From NCBI GenBank assembly GCA_028822155.1, contig JAPKEJ010000024.1, positions 1 to 36,102 on the forward strand: a stretch of DNA of 36,102 nt, read 5' to 3'. Position 1 is the first letter of the stretch; each line of letters starts with the position of its first letter. Positions 20,949 through 30,257 of the stretch are shown here, in pieces. The notes beneath the pieces were generated by a model. That model was not told where the DNA came from, made no database searches, and was given only the letters and a program-made list of their open reading frames with translations. The position numbers and the translations under genes were made by a program. Source of the DNA: Porticoccaceae bacterium. GTDB lineage: Bacteria > Pseudomonadota > Gammaproteobacteria > Pseudomonadales > Porticoccaceae.

Positions 20949-22153
20949 AGCCTTGGTGATGCTGACATGCCTTGGATTAGGCCGGCTCCACCGCTGGCCT
21001 TACAGACATAAATTGAGGGTTCGAGTCCCGTTTGCTGCTCGTAATTTTCTTCCACGGCGTCTTTTACAGCGCTGACTAAATCAGCTGGAATTAAACTGAC
21101 TACACAACCGCCAAAACCACCACCGGTCATGCGCACGCCACCGCGATCTCCAATTGCTGATTTAATGATTTCAACCAAAGTATCAATCTCAGGCACGGTG
21201 ATCTCAAAGTCATAGCGCATAGAATGATGTGATTCTGCCATTAACTGGCCCATTTTCACCAAGTCGCCTTGCCTGAGTAATTCGGCTGCCAGTTGAGTTC
21301 TGTGGTTCTCGGTGATTACATGACGGACACGTTTTACCAATACAGAATCCAACTCAGCAGACTTGGATTCAAACATTTCTAAAGTCACATCGCGTAACGC
21401 TGGTACTTTAAAAAAGGCAGCTGATTGCTCGCACTGAAAACGTCGGGCGTTATATTCGCTGTCCACTAAACCGCGCTTTTTATTGCTATTTACAATCACT
21501 ACTGCGGTATTATTCGGCATAGCCACAGACTGCGCCTCGAGACTACGACAGTCGAGCATTAGGGCTCTGCCCTGCTCTCCTTTTACTGAGATCATCTGGT
21601 CCATAATGCCAGAATTACAGCCAACAAAATCATTCTCTGCCTGCTGCGCGTTAAGGGCAATATCGACGCCATTAATGGCTAAATTATAAAGCTCTTTGAA
21701 GGTTTGGCCTATAGCCACTCCCAGGGCAGCTGACGAGCTTAGCCCTGCGCCTTGGGGGATATTGCCACTAACCACTAAGTCTGCGCCAGCGAAAGACCAG
21801 CCACGACTGAGCAAGCAGACTACCACCCCGCGAATATAATTGGGCCACATGCGATCGTGCTGAAAGGCTATTTCTTGGCTTAGGTCGAACTCATCTGTTT
21901 GATTACCGTAATCGACGGCGATTATCCGAATTAGGTTGTCCTTGCGGGCAGTCGAAGCGACTATGGTTTGATAATTAATCGCGCATGGCAAGACAAAACC
22001 ACCATTGTAATCTGTGTGTTCCCCGATCAAATTAACACGACCAGGGGCCTGCACAAGATGCGTTGGAGCATGCCCATAGCTACTCGCAAATGTTTTCTGA
22101 ACTCGGTCAACTAGAGCCATGTCGATCAATGATTGGTTTACCTTGTTTGTCAT
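20945..22153 (-). CDS. galK: Galactokinase
   Basis: GalK phosphorylates alpha-D-galactose with ATP to galactose 1-phosphate. GHMP kinase motifs are clear: [18 protein letters not shown] (R39 and substrate-binding E/D), the ATP loop [15 protein letters not shown], the catalytic aspartate D185 in [10 protein letters not shown], and [16 protein letters not shown] near the C-terminus. I choose ATG at 22153 (MTNKVNQSL, 402 residues), which has AAGG 4 nt upstream. The frame also allows a GTG at 22174 seven codons earlier, with no clear ribosome-binding site. Sits between galT (28 nt) and galM (4-nt overlap). Confidence 0.96.
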   Translation of the reverse strand: MTNKVNQSLIDMALVDRVQKTFASSYGHAPTHLVQAPGRVNLIGEHTDYNGGFVLPCAINYQTIVASTARKDNLIRIIAVDYGNQTDEFDLSQEIAFQHDRMWPNYIRGVVVCLLSRGWSFAGADLVVSGNIPQGAGLSSSAALGVAIGQTFKELYNLAINGVDIALNAQQAENDFVGCNSGIMDQMISVKGEQGRALMLDCRSLEAQSVAMPNNTAVVIVNSNKKRGLVDSEYNARRFQCEQSAAFFKVPALRDVTLEMFESKSAELDSVLVKRVRHVITENHRTQLAAELLRQGDLVKMGQLMAESHHSMRYDFEITVPEIDTLVEIIKSAIGDRGGVRMTGGGFGGCVVSLIPADLVSAVKDAVEENYEQQTGLEPSIYVCKASGGAGLIQGMSASPRL

Positions 22154-22181
22154 TTTACCTTCAGCCTGGCCCACACATTTT

Positions 22182-23231
22182 TTATTCTTTGTAATGAATA
22201 TCGCTAACGTCGCGTAGTTTCTCTGCGGCCTGTTCAGCAGTTAAATCCCGCTGACTCTCCGCTAGCATTTCATAACCGACCATAAATTTGCGCACAAAAG
22301 CTGACCTTAGCAGGGGTGGGTAAAACAATGCATGTAGTTGCCAGTGATCGATCTGCTCACCCTCGTCGAAGAATGGTGCATAGTGCCAACCCATCGAATA
22401 AGGAAAAGAGCATTGAAAGAGGTTGTCGTAACGACTGGTTATTTTTTTTATTGCAATCGCTAGATCATCCAGCTGCTGACTATTGAGATCGGACATTCTA
22501 CGCGCGACCGCCTTGGGCAGAAGCATCGTCTCAAATGGCCAGGCAGCCCAGTAGGGAACAACAGCTAGCCAATGTTCAGTCTCTACGACTATGCGCTGCC
22601 CATCTTTGAGTTCGGCATCAATATAGTCCAGTAGAAGATTGGACCCATTTTTCTCAAAATACGCTTTTAGATGCTGGTCTTTACGAGCAACTTCATTGGG
22701 TAAAAAACTATTGGCCCATACCTGACCATGCGGATGGGGCTGTGAACAACCCATAGCTTCACCCTTATTTTCAAACACTTGCACCCACAGATAATCTTTT
22801 CCTAACTCTTCAATTTGCTCGTTCCAGGTATCCACCAGCGCGCGAATATTGACCACTGGCAATTCTGGGAGGGTTTTACTGTGGTCAGGTGAAAAACAGA
22901 TAACACGACTTAAACCCCGTGCGTTAGCGGCCTTAAATAGACGATTTTTGGCTTCAGGAACTTCCGGAGTATCTGGTTTAAGTGCAGCAAAATCATTAGG
23001 AAACACATAGGTAGACGGGTAATTTGAATTCAGTTCACCGGATATGCGCTCATTGTTTGGGCATAGCAGGCAGTTCTCATCATAGGCTGGTAGCTGTTGC
23101 TCCGGCACCGGTTCGGCCTGACCACTCCAAGGCCGCTTGGCTCGGTGTGGTGAGACCATCACCCACTGGCCTGTCAGCGGATTAAACCGCCGATGTGGAT
23201 GGTCTGCAGGATCAAATATGGCCTTAGGCAT
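22182..23231 (-). CDS. galT: Galactose-1-phosphate uridylyltransferase
   Basis: GalT exchanges UMP between UDP-glucose and galactose 1-phosphate. At 349 residues it is close to E. coli GalT (348). The signature QPHPHGQVW holds the nucleophile H168, and [13 protein letters not shown] provides the CxxC of the N-terminal metal site. [21 protein letters not shown] is the standard N-terminal sequence. Start ATG at 23231 with AAGAG upstream. It begins 45 nt after nfuA, close enough for read-through from the nfuA promoter. galE, whose product regenerates UDP-glucose, is absent from this cluster. Confidence 0.97.
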   Translation of the reverse strand: MPKAIFDPADHPHRRFNPLTGQWVMVSPHRAKRPWSGQAEPVPEQQLPAYDENCLLCPNNERISGELNSNYPSTYVFPNDFAALKPDTPEVPEAKNRLFKAANARGLSRVICFSPDHSKTLPELPVVNIRALVDTWNEQIEELGKDYLWVQVFENKGEAMGCSQPHPHGQVWANSFLPNEVARKDQHLKAYFEKNGSNLLLDYIDAELKDGQRIVVETEHWLAVVPYWAAWPFETMLLPKAVARRMSDLNSQQLDDLAIAIKKITSRYDNLFQCSFPYSMGWHYAPFFDEGEQIDHWQLHALFYPPLLRSAFVRKFMVGYEMLAESQRDLTAEQAAEKLRDVSDIHYKE

Positions 23232-23276
23232 AGACGACTCTTGTTATATTTAGTGGCCTTCGCGCCCCACTATTTA

Positions 23277-23858
23277 TTACATATAGGCATTACTTGTATC
23301 GGTATGATCAGTGACGTCACGAACACCCTTTAACTCTGGAATTTTCTCCATCAGCGTTTTCTCAACGCCCTCTTTCAAGGTTAAGTCAACCGCCGAACAG
23401 CCCTGACAGCCTCCTCCAAACTCCAACACAGCAAAACCTTCAGACATTTCTGCCAAAGATACCACTCCACCATGAGATGCCAAACTAGGATTGATTTCGT
23501 TATAAAGCAAATAATTAACCTTATCTTCAACTGGACTATCGTCATTTATGTTGGGCAACCGAGAATTTGGCGCGCGGATAGTCAGCTGACCACCAAATTT
23601 GTCTTCAGCAAAGTCCACTTTGGCGTCGTCTAAAAATGGAATACTGCGCTGTTCATAGTAGCCCTTAAATTTTTCATATTCGACAACCAGGTCCTCTTCA
23701 TCATGTTCACCGGGACGACTATAAGCGATACAGGTCTCAGCCTTGGGGGTCCCAGGATCAGACACGAACATACGAATGCCGATGCCTTCGCAGTTTTGCT
23801 TCTCAAGTAGCCCCGCCAAATATTCTTGGGCTGATTCAGTAATGTTGACGTTTAACAT
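23277..23858 (-). CDS. nfuA: Fe-S biogenesis protein NfuA
   Basis: NfuA is a scaffold and carrier that delivers [4Fe-4S] clusters to client enzymes; in E. coli aconitase is among them, especially under stress. In 193 residues (E. coli 191) it has a degenerate A-type domain at 1 to about 95 without the usual cysteine triad, then an Nfu domain with the CxxC pair C151/C154 in [17 protein letters not shown] and the conserved [11 protein letters not shown]. Start ATG 23858 with AGGA 7 nt upstream. Divergent from metH across 174 nt. It is the first gene of a same-strand run with galTKM. Confidence 0.96.
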   Translation of the reverse strand: MLNVNITESAQEYLAGLLEKQNCEGIGIRMFVSDPGTPKAETCIAYSRPGEHDEEDLVVEYEKFKGYYEQRSIPFLDDAKVDFAEDKFGGQLTIRAPNSRLPNINDDSPVEDKVNYLLYNEINPSLASHGGVVSLAEMSEGFAVLEFGGGCQGCSAVDLTLKEGVEKTLMEKIPELKGVRDVTDHTDTSNAYM

Positions 23859-23967
23859 ACCTCTATCCTAATTCCATTAAGCTTAATTATTATCGGTTAT
23901 TTTACGCTATAGATGCGCTTAGACATAGCCCAAAGTAATAATTACAAGTCGCATTACAAAAAATAGG

Positions 23968-24000
23968 TGGTATGATACCTATCCATCGAAATATTTCGAT
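23968..24000 (+). promoter_or_regulatory. metH promoter with overlapping palindromes
   Basis: TGG followed by TATGAT (23971-23976) is an extended -10 element; no good -35 lies at 17 nt. Transcription would start near 23983. A perfect 16-bp palindrome, ATCGAAATATTTCGAT, fills 23985-24000, right at the predicted start site. A second inverted repeat, ATAGGT...ACCTAT (23964-23982), surrounds the -10. The placement suggests a repressor operator or a leader hairpin. The motifs are seen; the regulation is inferred. Confidence 0.5.
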
Positions 24001-24032
24001 AAAGCAGAAGAATAAAGGGATAGACAACTATT

Positions 24033-27000
24033 ATGCTTGATGTGATCACTCTAGCAGCTCAACAACGCATTCTAATTTTAGACGGCGCCATGGGAACCAT
24101 GATTCAACGACATACGCTGGAAGAAGAACACTTTCGGAGTGAGCGCTTTGCCGACTGGCACTGTGATATCAAAGGTAACAATGATCTACTAAGCCTTACT
24201 CAACCGGATATTATCTGCGATATCCACAGAGCCTACTTAGACGCTGGCGCTGATATTATTGAGACCAACACCTTTAATTCTACCACCATTTCTCAAGCTG
24301 ACTATGAAATGCAGGAAATTTCGCGTGAGATAAATGTCGTCTCTGCGCAGTTGGCTCGTACAGCTGCCGATGAATTTTCTACGCCTGAGCGTCCACGTTT
24401 TGTCGCCGGCGTCTTGGGACCCACCAGCCGCACAGCGTCTTTATCCCCTGATGTAAATGACCCAGGTGCGCGCAACGTTACCTTCGATGAGCTTGTAGAA
24501 GCCTATATCGAGTCTTGCGAAGCCTTGATTGAGGGTGGTTCTGACTTAATCATGGTCGAGACTATTTTTGATACGTTGAATGCTAAGGCCGCACTATTTG
24601 CCGTGCAGGTGGTATTTGAAAAACAGGGTTTTGAACTGCCTATTATGATCAGCGGCACTATTACTGACGCCAGTGGGCGCACATTATCTGGGCAAACTCC
24701 GGAGGCCTTCTGGAATTCGGTACGTCACGCTAAACCCATAAGTGTTGGTTTAAATTGTGCCCTGGGCCCCAAAGAATTACGTCCTCATCTTTTTGAAATT
24801 TCCACCATCGCGGACACTATGGTCAGTTCACACCCAAATGCTGGACTACCCAATGAGTTTGGTGGCTATGACCTAGACCCAGATGCTATGGCTGAAACAG
24901 TGGCAGAATTTGCTACTTCTGGCCTACTCAATATTGTTGGCGGATGCTGCGGTACTACTCCGGACCATATCCGTGTTATTGCCAATGCCGTTTCCAATCT
25001 GAACCCCCGCAAGATACCAACCATTGAACCAGCCTGTCGCCTATCGGGGCTTGAGCCCTTTACTATCAGCGCAGACTCGTTATTTGTTAATATTGGTGAG
25101 CGTTGCAATGTCACTGGCTCCGCTGTATTTAAGCGCCTAATTCTTGAAGAGAACTATGATGCAGCCTTGGAGGTTGCCCGCCAGCAGGTCATTAATGGCG
25201 CGCAGATTATTGATGTGAACATGGATGAGGGCATGCTTGAATCATTGCCTGCTATGACTAAATTTTTGAACCTAATAGCCTCAGAACCCGATATTTCACG
25301 AGTACCCATTATGGTTGACTCCTCAAAGTGGGAGGTAATTGAAGCCGGTCTAAAGTGTATTCAAGGTAAATCGGTAGTCAATAGTATTAGTCTGAAAGAA
25401 GGCGAATTAGAGTTTGTTGAAAAAGCCAAACTGTGTAAAAAACATGGTGCAGCCATTGTGGTGATGGCCTTTGACGAGAATGGCCAAGCCGACAATCTTG
25501 AGCGGCGCCAACTAATATGCCAACGTAGCTACGATATTTTAGTAAATGACATTGGTTTTCCCGCTGAAGACATTATTTTTGACCCCAATGTGTTTGCGGT
25601 GGCAACCGGTATCGAAGAGCACAACCGTTATGGTCTTGATTTTATTGAAGCCAGCGGATGGATTAAAAGGAACCTTCCCCACGCTCTGATTAGTGGCGGT
25701 ATATCCAATGTCTCATTTTCGTTTCGCGGTAATAACCCGGTGCGCGAGGCTATTCACTCAGTATTTCTCTACCATGCTATCCGCGAAGGTCTGAGCATGG
25801 GCATTGTTAATGCTGGCCAGCTGGCAGTCTATGACAACCTGCCGGAAGAGTTGCGTCACGTAGTAGAAGATGTGGTCTTATTCCGCAACACCGAAGGAAC
25901 TGAAAATCTACTCGCCATTGCCAACAATTATCGTGGTGACGGCACTACTAAAGCAAAAACTGAAGATTTAACCTGGCGCGAAGGTAACGTTAACCGCCGC
26001 CTAGAATATGCCCTAGTTAAGGGTATTACCGCCTTTATTGAAGAAGACACTGAGGAAGCTCGCCTAGAGGCAGATCGGCCGCTACATGTCATTGAGGGCG
26101 CCTTAATGGACGGCATGAATATTGTTGGTGACCTGTTTGGATCCGGAAAAATGTTTCTGCCTCAAGTAGTGAAATCAGCTCGCGTAATGAAACAAGCTGT
26201 GGCCCATTTACAACCCTATATCGAAGATGAAAAAGATGTTGCTGCCAGTGCCAATGGCAGGATTCTAATGGCAACGGTTAAAGGCGACGTACACGATATA
26301 GGTAAAAATATTGTCGGCGTAGTGCTGCAATGTAACAACTACGAAGTAATTGATCTGGGCGTAATGGTGCCCGCCCAAAAGATTTTGGATACGGCTAAGG
26401 AGCTCAAGGTAGATATTATTGGTCTGTCTGGACTTATTACCCCCTCATTAGATGAGATGGTAACTTTGGGTAAAGAGATGCAGCGCCAAGGCTTTGATAT
26501 TCCCCTAATGATTGGCGGCGCCACCACCTCCAAGGCACATACAGCGGTTAAGATTGCACCGGGTTATGAAAACAATCAGACCATCTACGTCTCTGATGCG
26601 TCTAGAGCCGTAGGCGTCGCTAGCAAGCTTATTAGCACTGAACACAGAGATGCATTTATTGCCGGTATAAAGGTTGACTATGAGGCTGTAAGACTGCGCA
26701 CGGCTAATAGAACGCCCAGGGGTACTCTTTTCACCTACAGCGATGCGGTGAAGCAAAAACCTCAGATCAACTGGCGTGACCACCATCCCGAGATCCCGAA
26801 TAAATTAGGTGTGACAGTATTAGATAACTACCCACTAGAAACCTTAGTGCCCTATATCGACTGGACCCCTTTCTTTATTACCTGGGATCTTGTCGGAAAA
26901 TACCCAAAAATTCTAAATGACGACGTCGTCGGCGAGGCGGCCACTAATTTGTTTGCTGATGCCCAAGCACTGCTAAAAGATATTGTCGACAACAAGCGTC

Positions 27001-27707
27001 TTACCGCCCGTGCGGTATTTGGCCTGTGGCCCTCCAATACAGTTAACCACGATGATATCGAGGTTTATGCTGACAGCGATCGATCTGGCACATTGGCGAC
27101 ACTGCACCAAATTCGGCAGCAGATACAAAAGCCTGGTGCCAGTGAACAGCTGACCTCATTAGCTGACTTTATCGCCCCTAAAGAGACTGGTTTAAACGAT
27201 TATATGGGTGCTTTTGCGGTGACTACGGGTATCGGCGCCGACGAATTGGCTGCTGAGTACGAATCCCAGCATGATGATTATAATTCGATTATGGTCAAGG
27301 CCCTCGCGGACCGTTTGGCAGAAGCCTTTGCAGAGCATCTGCACCATCGTGTCAGAACAGAATACTGGGGCTACGCCGCTGAGGAAACTTTAGACAATGA
27401 GTCGCTAATTAAAGAAAAGTATCGCGGCATTCGCCCTGCTCCGGGCTACCCTGCCTGCCCTGACCACACAGAGAAAGCTGCGCTGTTTAAACTACTTAAC
27501 GTAACAGAAAATATCGGCCTAGAGCTAACCGAAAGTTTCGCCATGACCCCTGCGGCAGCTGTTAGCGGGTGGTACTTTGGACACCCCGACACCAAGTATT
27601 TTAATACGGGTAAAATAGCTGCAGATCAAGTAGAATCGCTCGCTAACCGTAAGGGCATGTCGGTGACCGAGCTTGAACGATGGCTCACGCCGATTCTCAA
27701 CGATTAA
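24033..27707 (+). CDS. metH: Cobalamin-dependent methionine synthase
   Basis: MetH transfers the methyl group of methyltetrahydrofolate through cobalamin to homocysteine, giving methionine. It has 1224 residues (E. coli 1227) and the full domain set. Homocysteine domain (about 1-325) with zinc ligands C242, C305 and C306 ([10 protein letters not shown]). Pterin domain (about 345-600, starting [13 protein letters not shown]). Helical cap (about 640-735). B12 domain with the axial ligand H754 in [13 protein letters not shown]-terminal AdoMet reactivation domain with [18 protein letters not shown]. The ATG at 24033 has AAAGGGA 12 nt upstream, a slightly long spacing, but the N-terminus aligns with E. 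coli. The cell therefore needs cobalamin, made or imported. Confidence 0.97.
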   Translation: MLDVITLAAQQRILILDGAMGTMIQRHTLEEEHFRSERFADWHCDIKGNNDLLSLTQPDIICDIHRAYLDAGADIIETNTFNSTTISQADYEMQEISREINVVSAQLARTAADEFSTPERPRFVAGVLGPTSRTASLSPDVNDPGARNVTFDELVEAYIESCEALIEGGSDLIMVETIFDTLNAKAALFAVQVVFEKQGFELPIMISGTITDASGRTLSGQTPEAFWNSVRHAKPISVGLNCALGPKELRPHLFEISTIADTMVSSHPNAGLPNEFGGYDLDPDAMAETVAEFATSGLLNIVGGCCGTTPDHIRVIANAVSNLNPRKIPTIEPACRLSGLEPFTISADSLFVNIGERCNVTGSAVFKRLILEENYDAALEVARQQVINGAQIIDVNMDEGMLESLPAMTKFLNLIASEPDISRVPIMVDSSKWEVIEAGLKCIQGKSVVNSISLKEGELEFVEKAKLCKKHGAAIVVMAFDENGQADNLERRQLICQRSYDILVNDIGFPAEDIIFDPNVFAVATGIEEHNRYGLDFIEASGWIKRNLPHALISGGISNVSFSFRGNNPVREAIHSVFLYHAIREGLSMGIVNAGQLAVYDNLPEELRHVVEDVVLFRNTEGTENLLAIANNYRGDGTTKAKTEDLTWREGNVNRRLEYALVKGITAFIEEDTEEARLEADRPLHVIEGALMDGMNIVGDLFGSGKMFLPQVVKSARVMKQAVAHLQPYIEDEKDVAASANGRILMATVKGDVHDIGKNIVGVVLQCNNYEVIDLGVMVPAQKILDTAKELKVDIIGLSGLITPSLDEMVTLGKEMQRQGFDIPLMIGGATTSKAHTAVKIAPGYENNQTIYVSDASRAVGVASKLISTEHRDAFIAGIKVDYEAVRLRTANRTPRGTLFTYSDAVKQKPQINWRDHHPEIPNKLGVTVLDNYPLETLVPYIDWTPFFITWDLVGKYPKILNDDVVGEAATNLFADAQALLKDIVDNKRLTARAVFGLWPSNTVNHDDIEVYADSDRSGTLATLHQIRQQIQKPGASEQLTSLADFIAPKETGLNDYMGAFAVTTGIGADELAAEYESQHDDYNSIMVKALADRLAEAFAEHLHHRVRTEYWGYAAEETLDNESLIKEKYRGIRPAPGYPACPDHTEKAALFKLLNVTENIGLELTESFAMTPAAAVSGWYFGHPDTKYFNTGKIAADQVESLANRKGMSVTELERWLTPILND

Positions 27708-27724
27708 ATAAAAGAGCCCGTAAA

Positions 27725-27937
27725 GTGACAAAGCCACCGAAGAAGAAACTAAAACTCAGATCTGTCGTCAAGAGTGTTCTAGCGGCTGGAATCGGCGTGC
27801 AAAGTGATAAGAATCGCGAAGAAGACTTTGCCGACGGGAGTCCTATTGCCTTCATTATTGGCGGCTTTATTTTTACCATCCTATTTATAATCTGTGTCGC
27901 CATGGTGGTTGGGTTAGTCCTGAGTAACGCCAACTAG
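27725..27937 (+). CDS. Small single-pass membrane protein, DUF2970 family
   Basis: A 70-residue protein: a lysine-rich cytoplasmic start (TKPPKKKLKLRSVVKSVLAA), the conserved GVQSDKNREEDFADGSP and one membrane helix (FIIGGFIFTILFIICVAMVV). This layout matches the DUF2970 family, whose function is unknown. I prefer GTG at 27725, 17 nt after the metH stop and preceded by a weak AAGAG, because DUF2970 proteins are usually about 60-75 residues. The frame extends back to an ATG at 27680 inside metH, so the start is uncertain. Probably cotranscribed with metH and closed by the terminator at 28153. Confidence 0.78.
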   Translation: MTKPPKKKLKLRSVVKSVLAAGIGVQSDKNREEDFADGSPIAFIIGGFIFTILFIICVAMVVGLVLSNAN

Positions 27938-28152
27938 ACACCAATATCTATCGCTATCAGGTCCACATCAGTTGTACCCAAATTCTAGATTTAATGAGTA
28001 ATTGTGTGGACTGGTTGGCAGTTTAGACATTTAGGGTTTCCAAACATATCGCGATATACGCACACTGGCGCACAAACAGTAACTAACAGTCTCTGACGAA
28101 CATAACAAGACCTAAAGATTTCGCAATCTTCCTACAACCCCCCCTGACGTTT

Positions 28153-28177
28153 ACCCTCTTTTATAGAGGGTTTTTTT
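28153..28177 (+). terminator. Intrinsic terminator of metH-DUF2970 unit
   Basis: ACCCTCT (28153-28159) pairs with AGAGGGT (28165-28171) around a 5-nt loop, followed by seven T. The opposite strand lacks a T-run, so it acts mainly on the plus strand. The gap 27938-28152 shows nothing else. Confidence 0.88.
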
Positions 28178-28182
28178 GTTTG

Positions 28183-29961
28183 TTAACTACGATAAAAATC
28201 TTCAACAGAAAACACATCAAAACTTTCAACACCTCCGAGCACTCCACCTAGGTATGCGGCGTTGCGATTAAGCACTTGCATTGCAAAAAACTCGGTGGTT
28301 GCTATCTTTTGGATATAAAACCGATTGACATCGCCGGCGTCAATATAGCTCTGAGCAGCAATAGCCAGTTTTACCATCAACCAGTAAGAGATTGAATTAC
28401 CGAAGAGCATCATAAAATTATAAGCTAAGTACTGTGATTTCTCTGGATGGGCGAGCACATGCGCTAGCGCATCTTGGCACTGGTCAACAGCATTATGCAG
28501 TGCTACCGATAGGCGCTTTAATTGAATTGACTCAGCTACAGAAGATTCAGCGGTGCCACTCATCTCACTCAATAATGCCCGTAATCCATCACCGCCGTCG
28601 CGCAGACACTTTCGTCCGACAAAATCTAGAGCCTGAATACCATTAGTCCCCTCATAAATGGGCAATATTCTCGCGTCCCGCATATGTTGAGCCGCGCCGG
28701 TCTCCTCAATAAAGCCCATACCACCATGCACCTGCACTCCAAGAGAAGTAACCTCCATTGCAACTTCTGTGCACCAGCCTTTAACCAAAGGAGTTAATAT
28801 TTCAACCGCACGAGCACTAGATTCACGTACTGATTGATCTGCATGATGTTTACTGCGATCTTCCTCTGCGATGGTATAAATCGATAATGCTCGACCCGCT
28901 TCTACCTGAGCACGCATCTGTAAAAGCATCCGCTTAACATCGGCATGGTGGATAATCGGAGCTCGGCCGTCAACGCCCTGAACTCGGCCTTGAACGCGCT
29001 GAGCCGCATAATCAACGGCCTGTTGGTAGGCTCGCTCGCCCACCGATACACCTTGATGCCCGACGGATAATCTAGCATTATTCATCATACTGAACATGCA
29101 CATTAACCCTTGGTTTTCAGGACCAACTAAATAGCCAACAGCACCGCCATTATCGCCAAACGCCATCGTGCAGGTAGGACTGCAATGAATACCTAATTTG
29201 TGTTCAACACCCACTGCCTTAACATCATTTCGCTGACCTAAACTACCATCCGCATTGACTAAAAATTTAGGCACTAAGAACAGTGAAATACCGTGATTAC
29301 CCGCGGGGGCGTCGGGAAGCCTGGCTAAAACCAAATGAATCACGTTCTGGACTTGCTTGTGGTCGCCCCAAGTAATATAAATCTTTTGACCTGACACCAA
29401 GTAATGATCTTCATGGGGTACTGCTTTGGTTTGAACTGCTGACAGATCGCTACCCGCTTGAGACTCAGTAAGGTTCATCGTTCCCGACCAAACGCCGGTA
29501 ACGAGATTTTCCAGGTAGCAATCTTTCAATTGGTCTGAACCGTAAAGATCTAAAGCATGAATAACCCCTCGGCTGAGCAGAGGTAGTAAACTCAAACCCA
29601 TATTAGCCGATTGCAGCATCTCCTGAACAACCACATCCACCACACCAGGAAAACCCGCTCCACCGTATTTGGTAGCGCCACTTAAACCGCACCAGCCAGC
29701 TTCTGTCATCTGCTCATAAACGCCATCTAGTACTGGCGCAGTAACAACTTCACCATCCGCTAAATGAGTCATTTGAGCGTCTGCCACAGAATTCGTGGGC
29801 GCAACGACCTCTTCAAAAAATTTGGCCGCCTCGGGCATAATAGCCTGCAGCATATCGCTCCCAACGTCTTCATACCCAGGAAGCTGGCTATGTGTGGCAT
29901 AGCCAATTAGTTCTTCCAAAATAAATGAGAATTCTTCCGTTGGAGCTTTGTAAACTGACAT
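28183..29961 (-). CDS. Acyl-CoA dehydrogenase, large FadE/DmdC type (copy 1)
   Basis: An FAD enzyme that introduces the 2,3-double bond in an acyl-CoA. It has 592 residues. The N-terminal helix domain (YKAPTEEFSFILEE, matching the extra N-terminal domain of large acyl-CoA dehydrogenases) is followed by the standard N-terminal, middle (MNLTESQAGSDLSAVQTKA; ISGQKIYITWG-like VSGQKIYITWG) and C-terminal domains, with the catalytic base E437 in IYEGTNGIQALDFVGRK. A further C-terminal extension completes the approx. 600-residue type. This group includes long-chain dehydrogenases and 3-methylmercaptopropionyl-CoA dehydrogenase (DmdC) of DMSP degradation, and sequence alone does not fix the substrate. 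It has its own promoter (30031-30059) and is separated from copy 2 by a terminator. Confidence 0.92.
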   Translation of the reverse strand: MSVYKAPTEEFSFILEELIGYATHSQLPGYEDVGSDMLQAIMPEAAKFFEEVVAPTNSVADAQMTHLADGEVVTAPVLDGVYEQMTEAGWCGLSGATKYGGAGFPGVVDVVVQEMLQSANMGLSLLPLLSRGVIHALDLYGSDQLKDCYLENLVTGVWSGTMNLTESQAGSDLSAVQTKAVPHEDHYLVSGQKIYITWGDHKQVQNVIHLVLARLPDAPAGNHGISLFLVPKFLVNADGSLGQRNDVKAVGVEHKLGIHCSPTCTMAFGDNGGAVGYLVGPENQGLMCMFSMMNNARLSVGHQGVSVGERAYQQAVDYAAQRVQGRVQGVDGRAPIIHHADVKRMLLQMRAQVEAGRALSIYTIAEEDRSKHHADQSVRESSARAVEILTPLVKGWCTEVAMEVTSLGVQVHGGMGFIEETGAAQHMRDARILPIYEGTNGIQALDFVGRKCLRDGGDGLRALLSEMSGTAESSVAESIQLKRLSVALHNAVDQCQDALAHVLAHPEKSQYLAYNFMMLFGNSISYWLMVKLAIAAQSYIDAGDVNRFYIQKIATTEFFAMQVLNRNAAYLGGVLGGVESFDVFSVEDFYRS

Positions 29962-30030
29962 AAATAATATCGTCCTATGTAGCTGTATCTCAGCAGATCA
30001 CCAAGACTTAAACTGTTGTAACTATTACTA

Positions 30031-30059
30031 ATTATCTAATTCGAATTGATTCTTGTAAA
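30031..30059 (-). promoter_or_regulatory. Candidate sigma-70 promoter of acyl-CoA dehydrogenase copy 1
   Basis: On the minus strand TTTACA (30059-30054), a 17-nt spacer and GATAAT (30036-30031), each a 5/6 match. The start would be near 30024, about 60 nt before the ATG at 29961, which has AGGA upstream. The rest of the 29962-30257 gap holds only the terminator at its right end. Confidence 0.6.
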
Positions 30060-30202
30060 CCAAAAGCAATGACTACATGGTCTATGGTTGAAGCGTCAGA
30101 TACGATAATTGGCTTAAATTTTTTGCCCAGACAATGCTTAAACCTTGATGTGGCGCCAATGCCGACAAAACTGATCAATACGTTGTTCTGATAACATCAA
30201 AC

Positions 30203-30238
30203 AAAAAGACGCCCTACCAAAATTGACAGGACGCTCTT
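30203..30238 (-). terminator. Intrinsic terminator after acyl-CoA dehydrogenase copy 2
   Basis: On the minus strand an imperfect stem (AAGAGCGTCCT with AGGGCGTCTT, one bulge and one mismatch) encloses about 12 nt and is followed by TTTTTGTTT. It lies 20 nt past the stop at 30258. Confidence 0.7.
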
Positions 30239-30257
30239 AGTTGCTTCAATTATTCTC

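Noticed and set aside
23859-24032. SAM or SAH riboswitch before metH
   Set aside because: The 174-nt gap is shared with the nfuA promoter and shows only short palindromes, with no multi-stem aptamer I can recognise.
27938-28152. Small RNA or gene between the DUF2970 gene and the acyl-CoA dehydrogenase
   Set aside because: No promoter-plus-terminator pair independent of the metH terminator and no coding frame with a ribosome-binding site.
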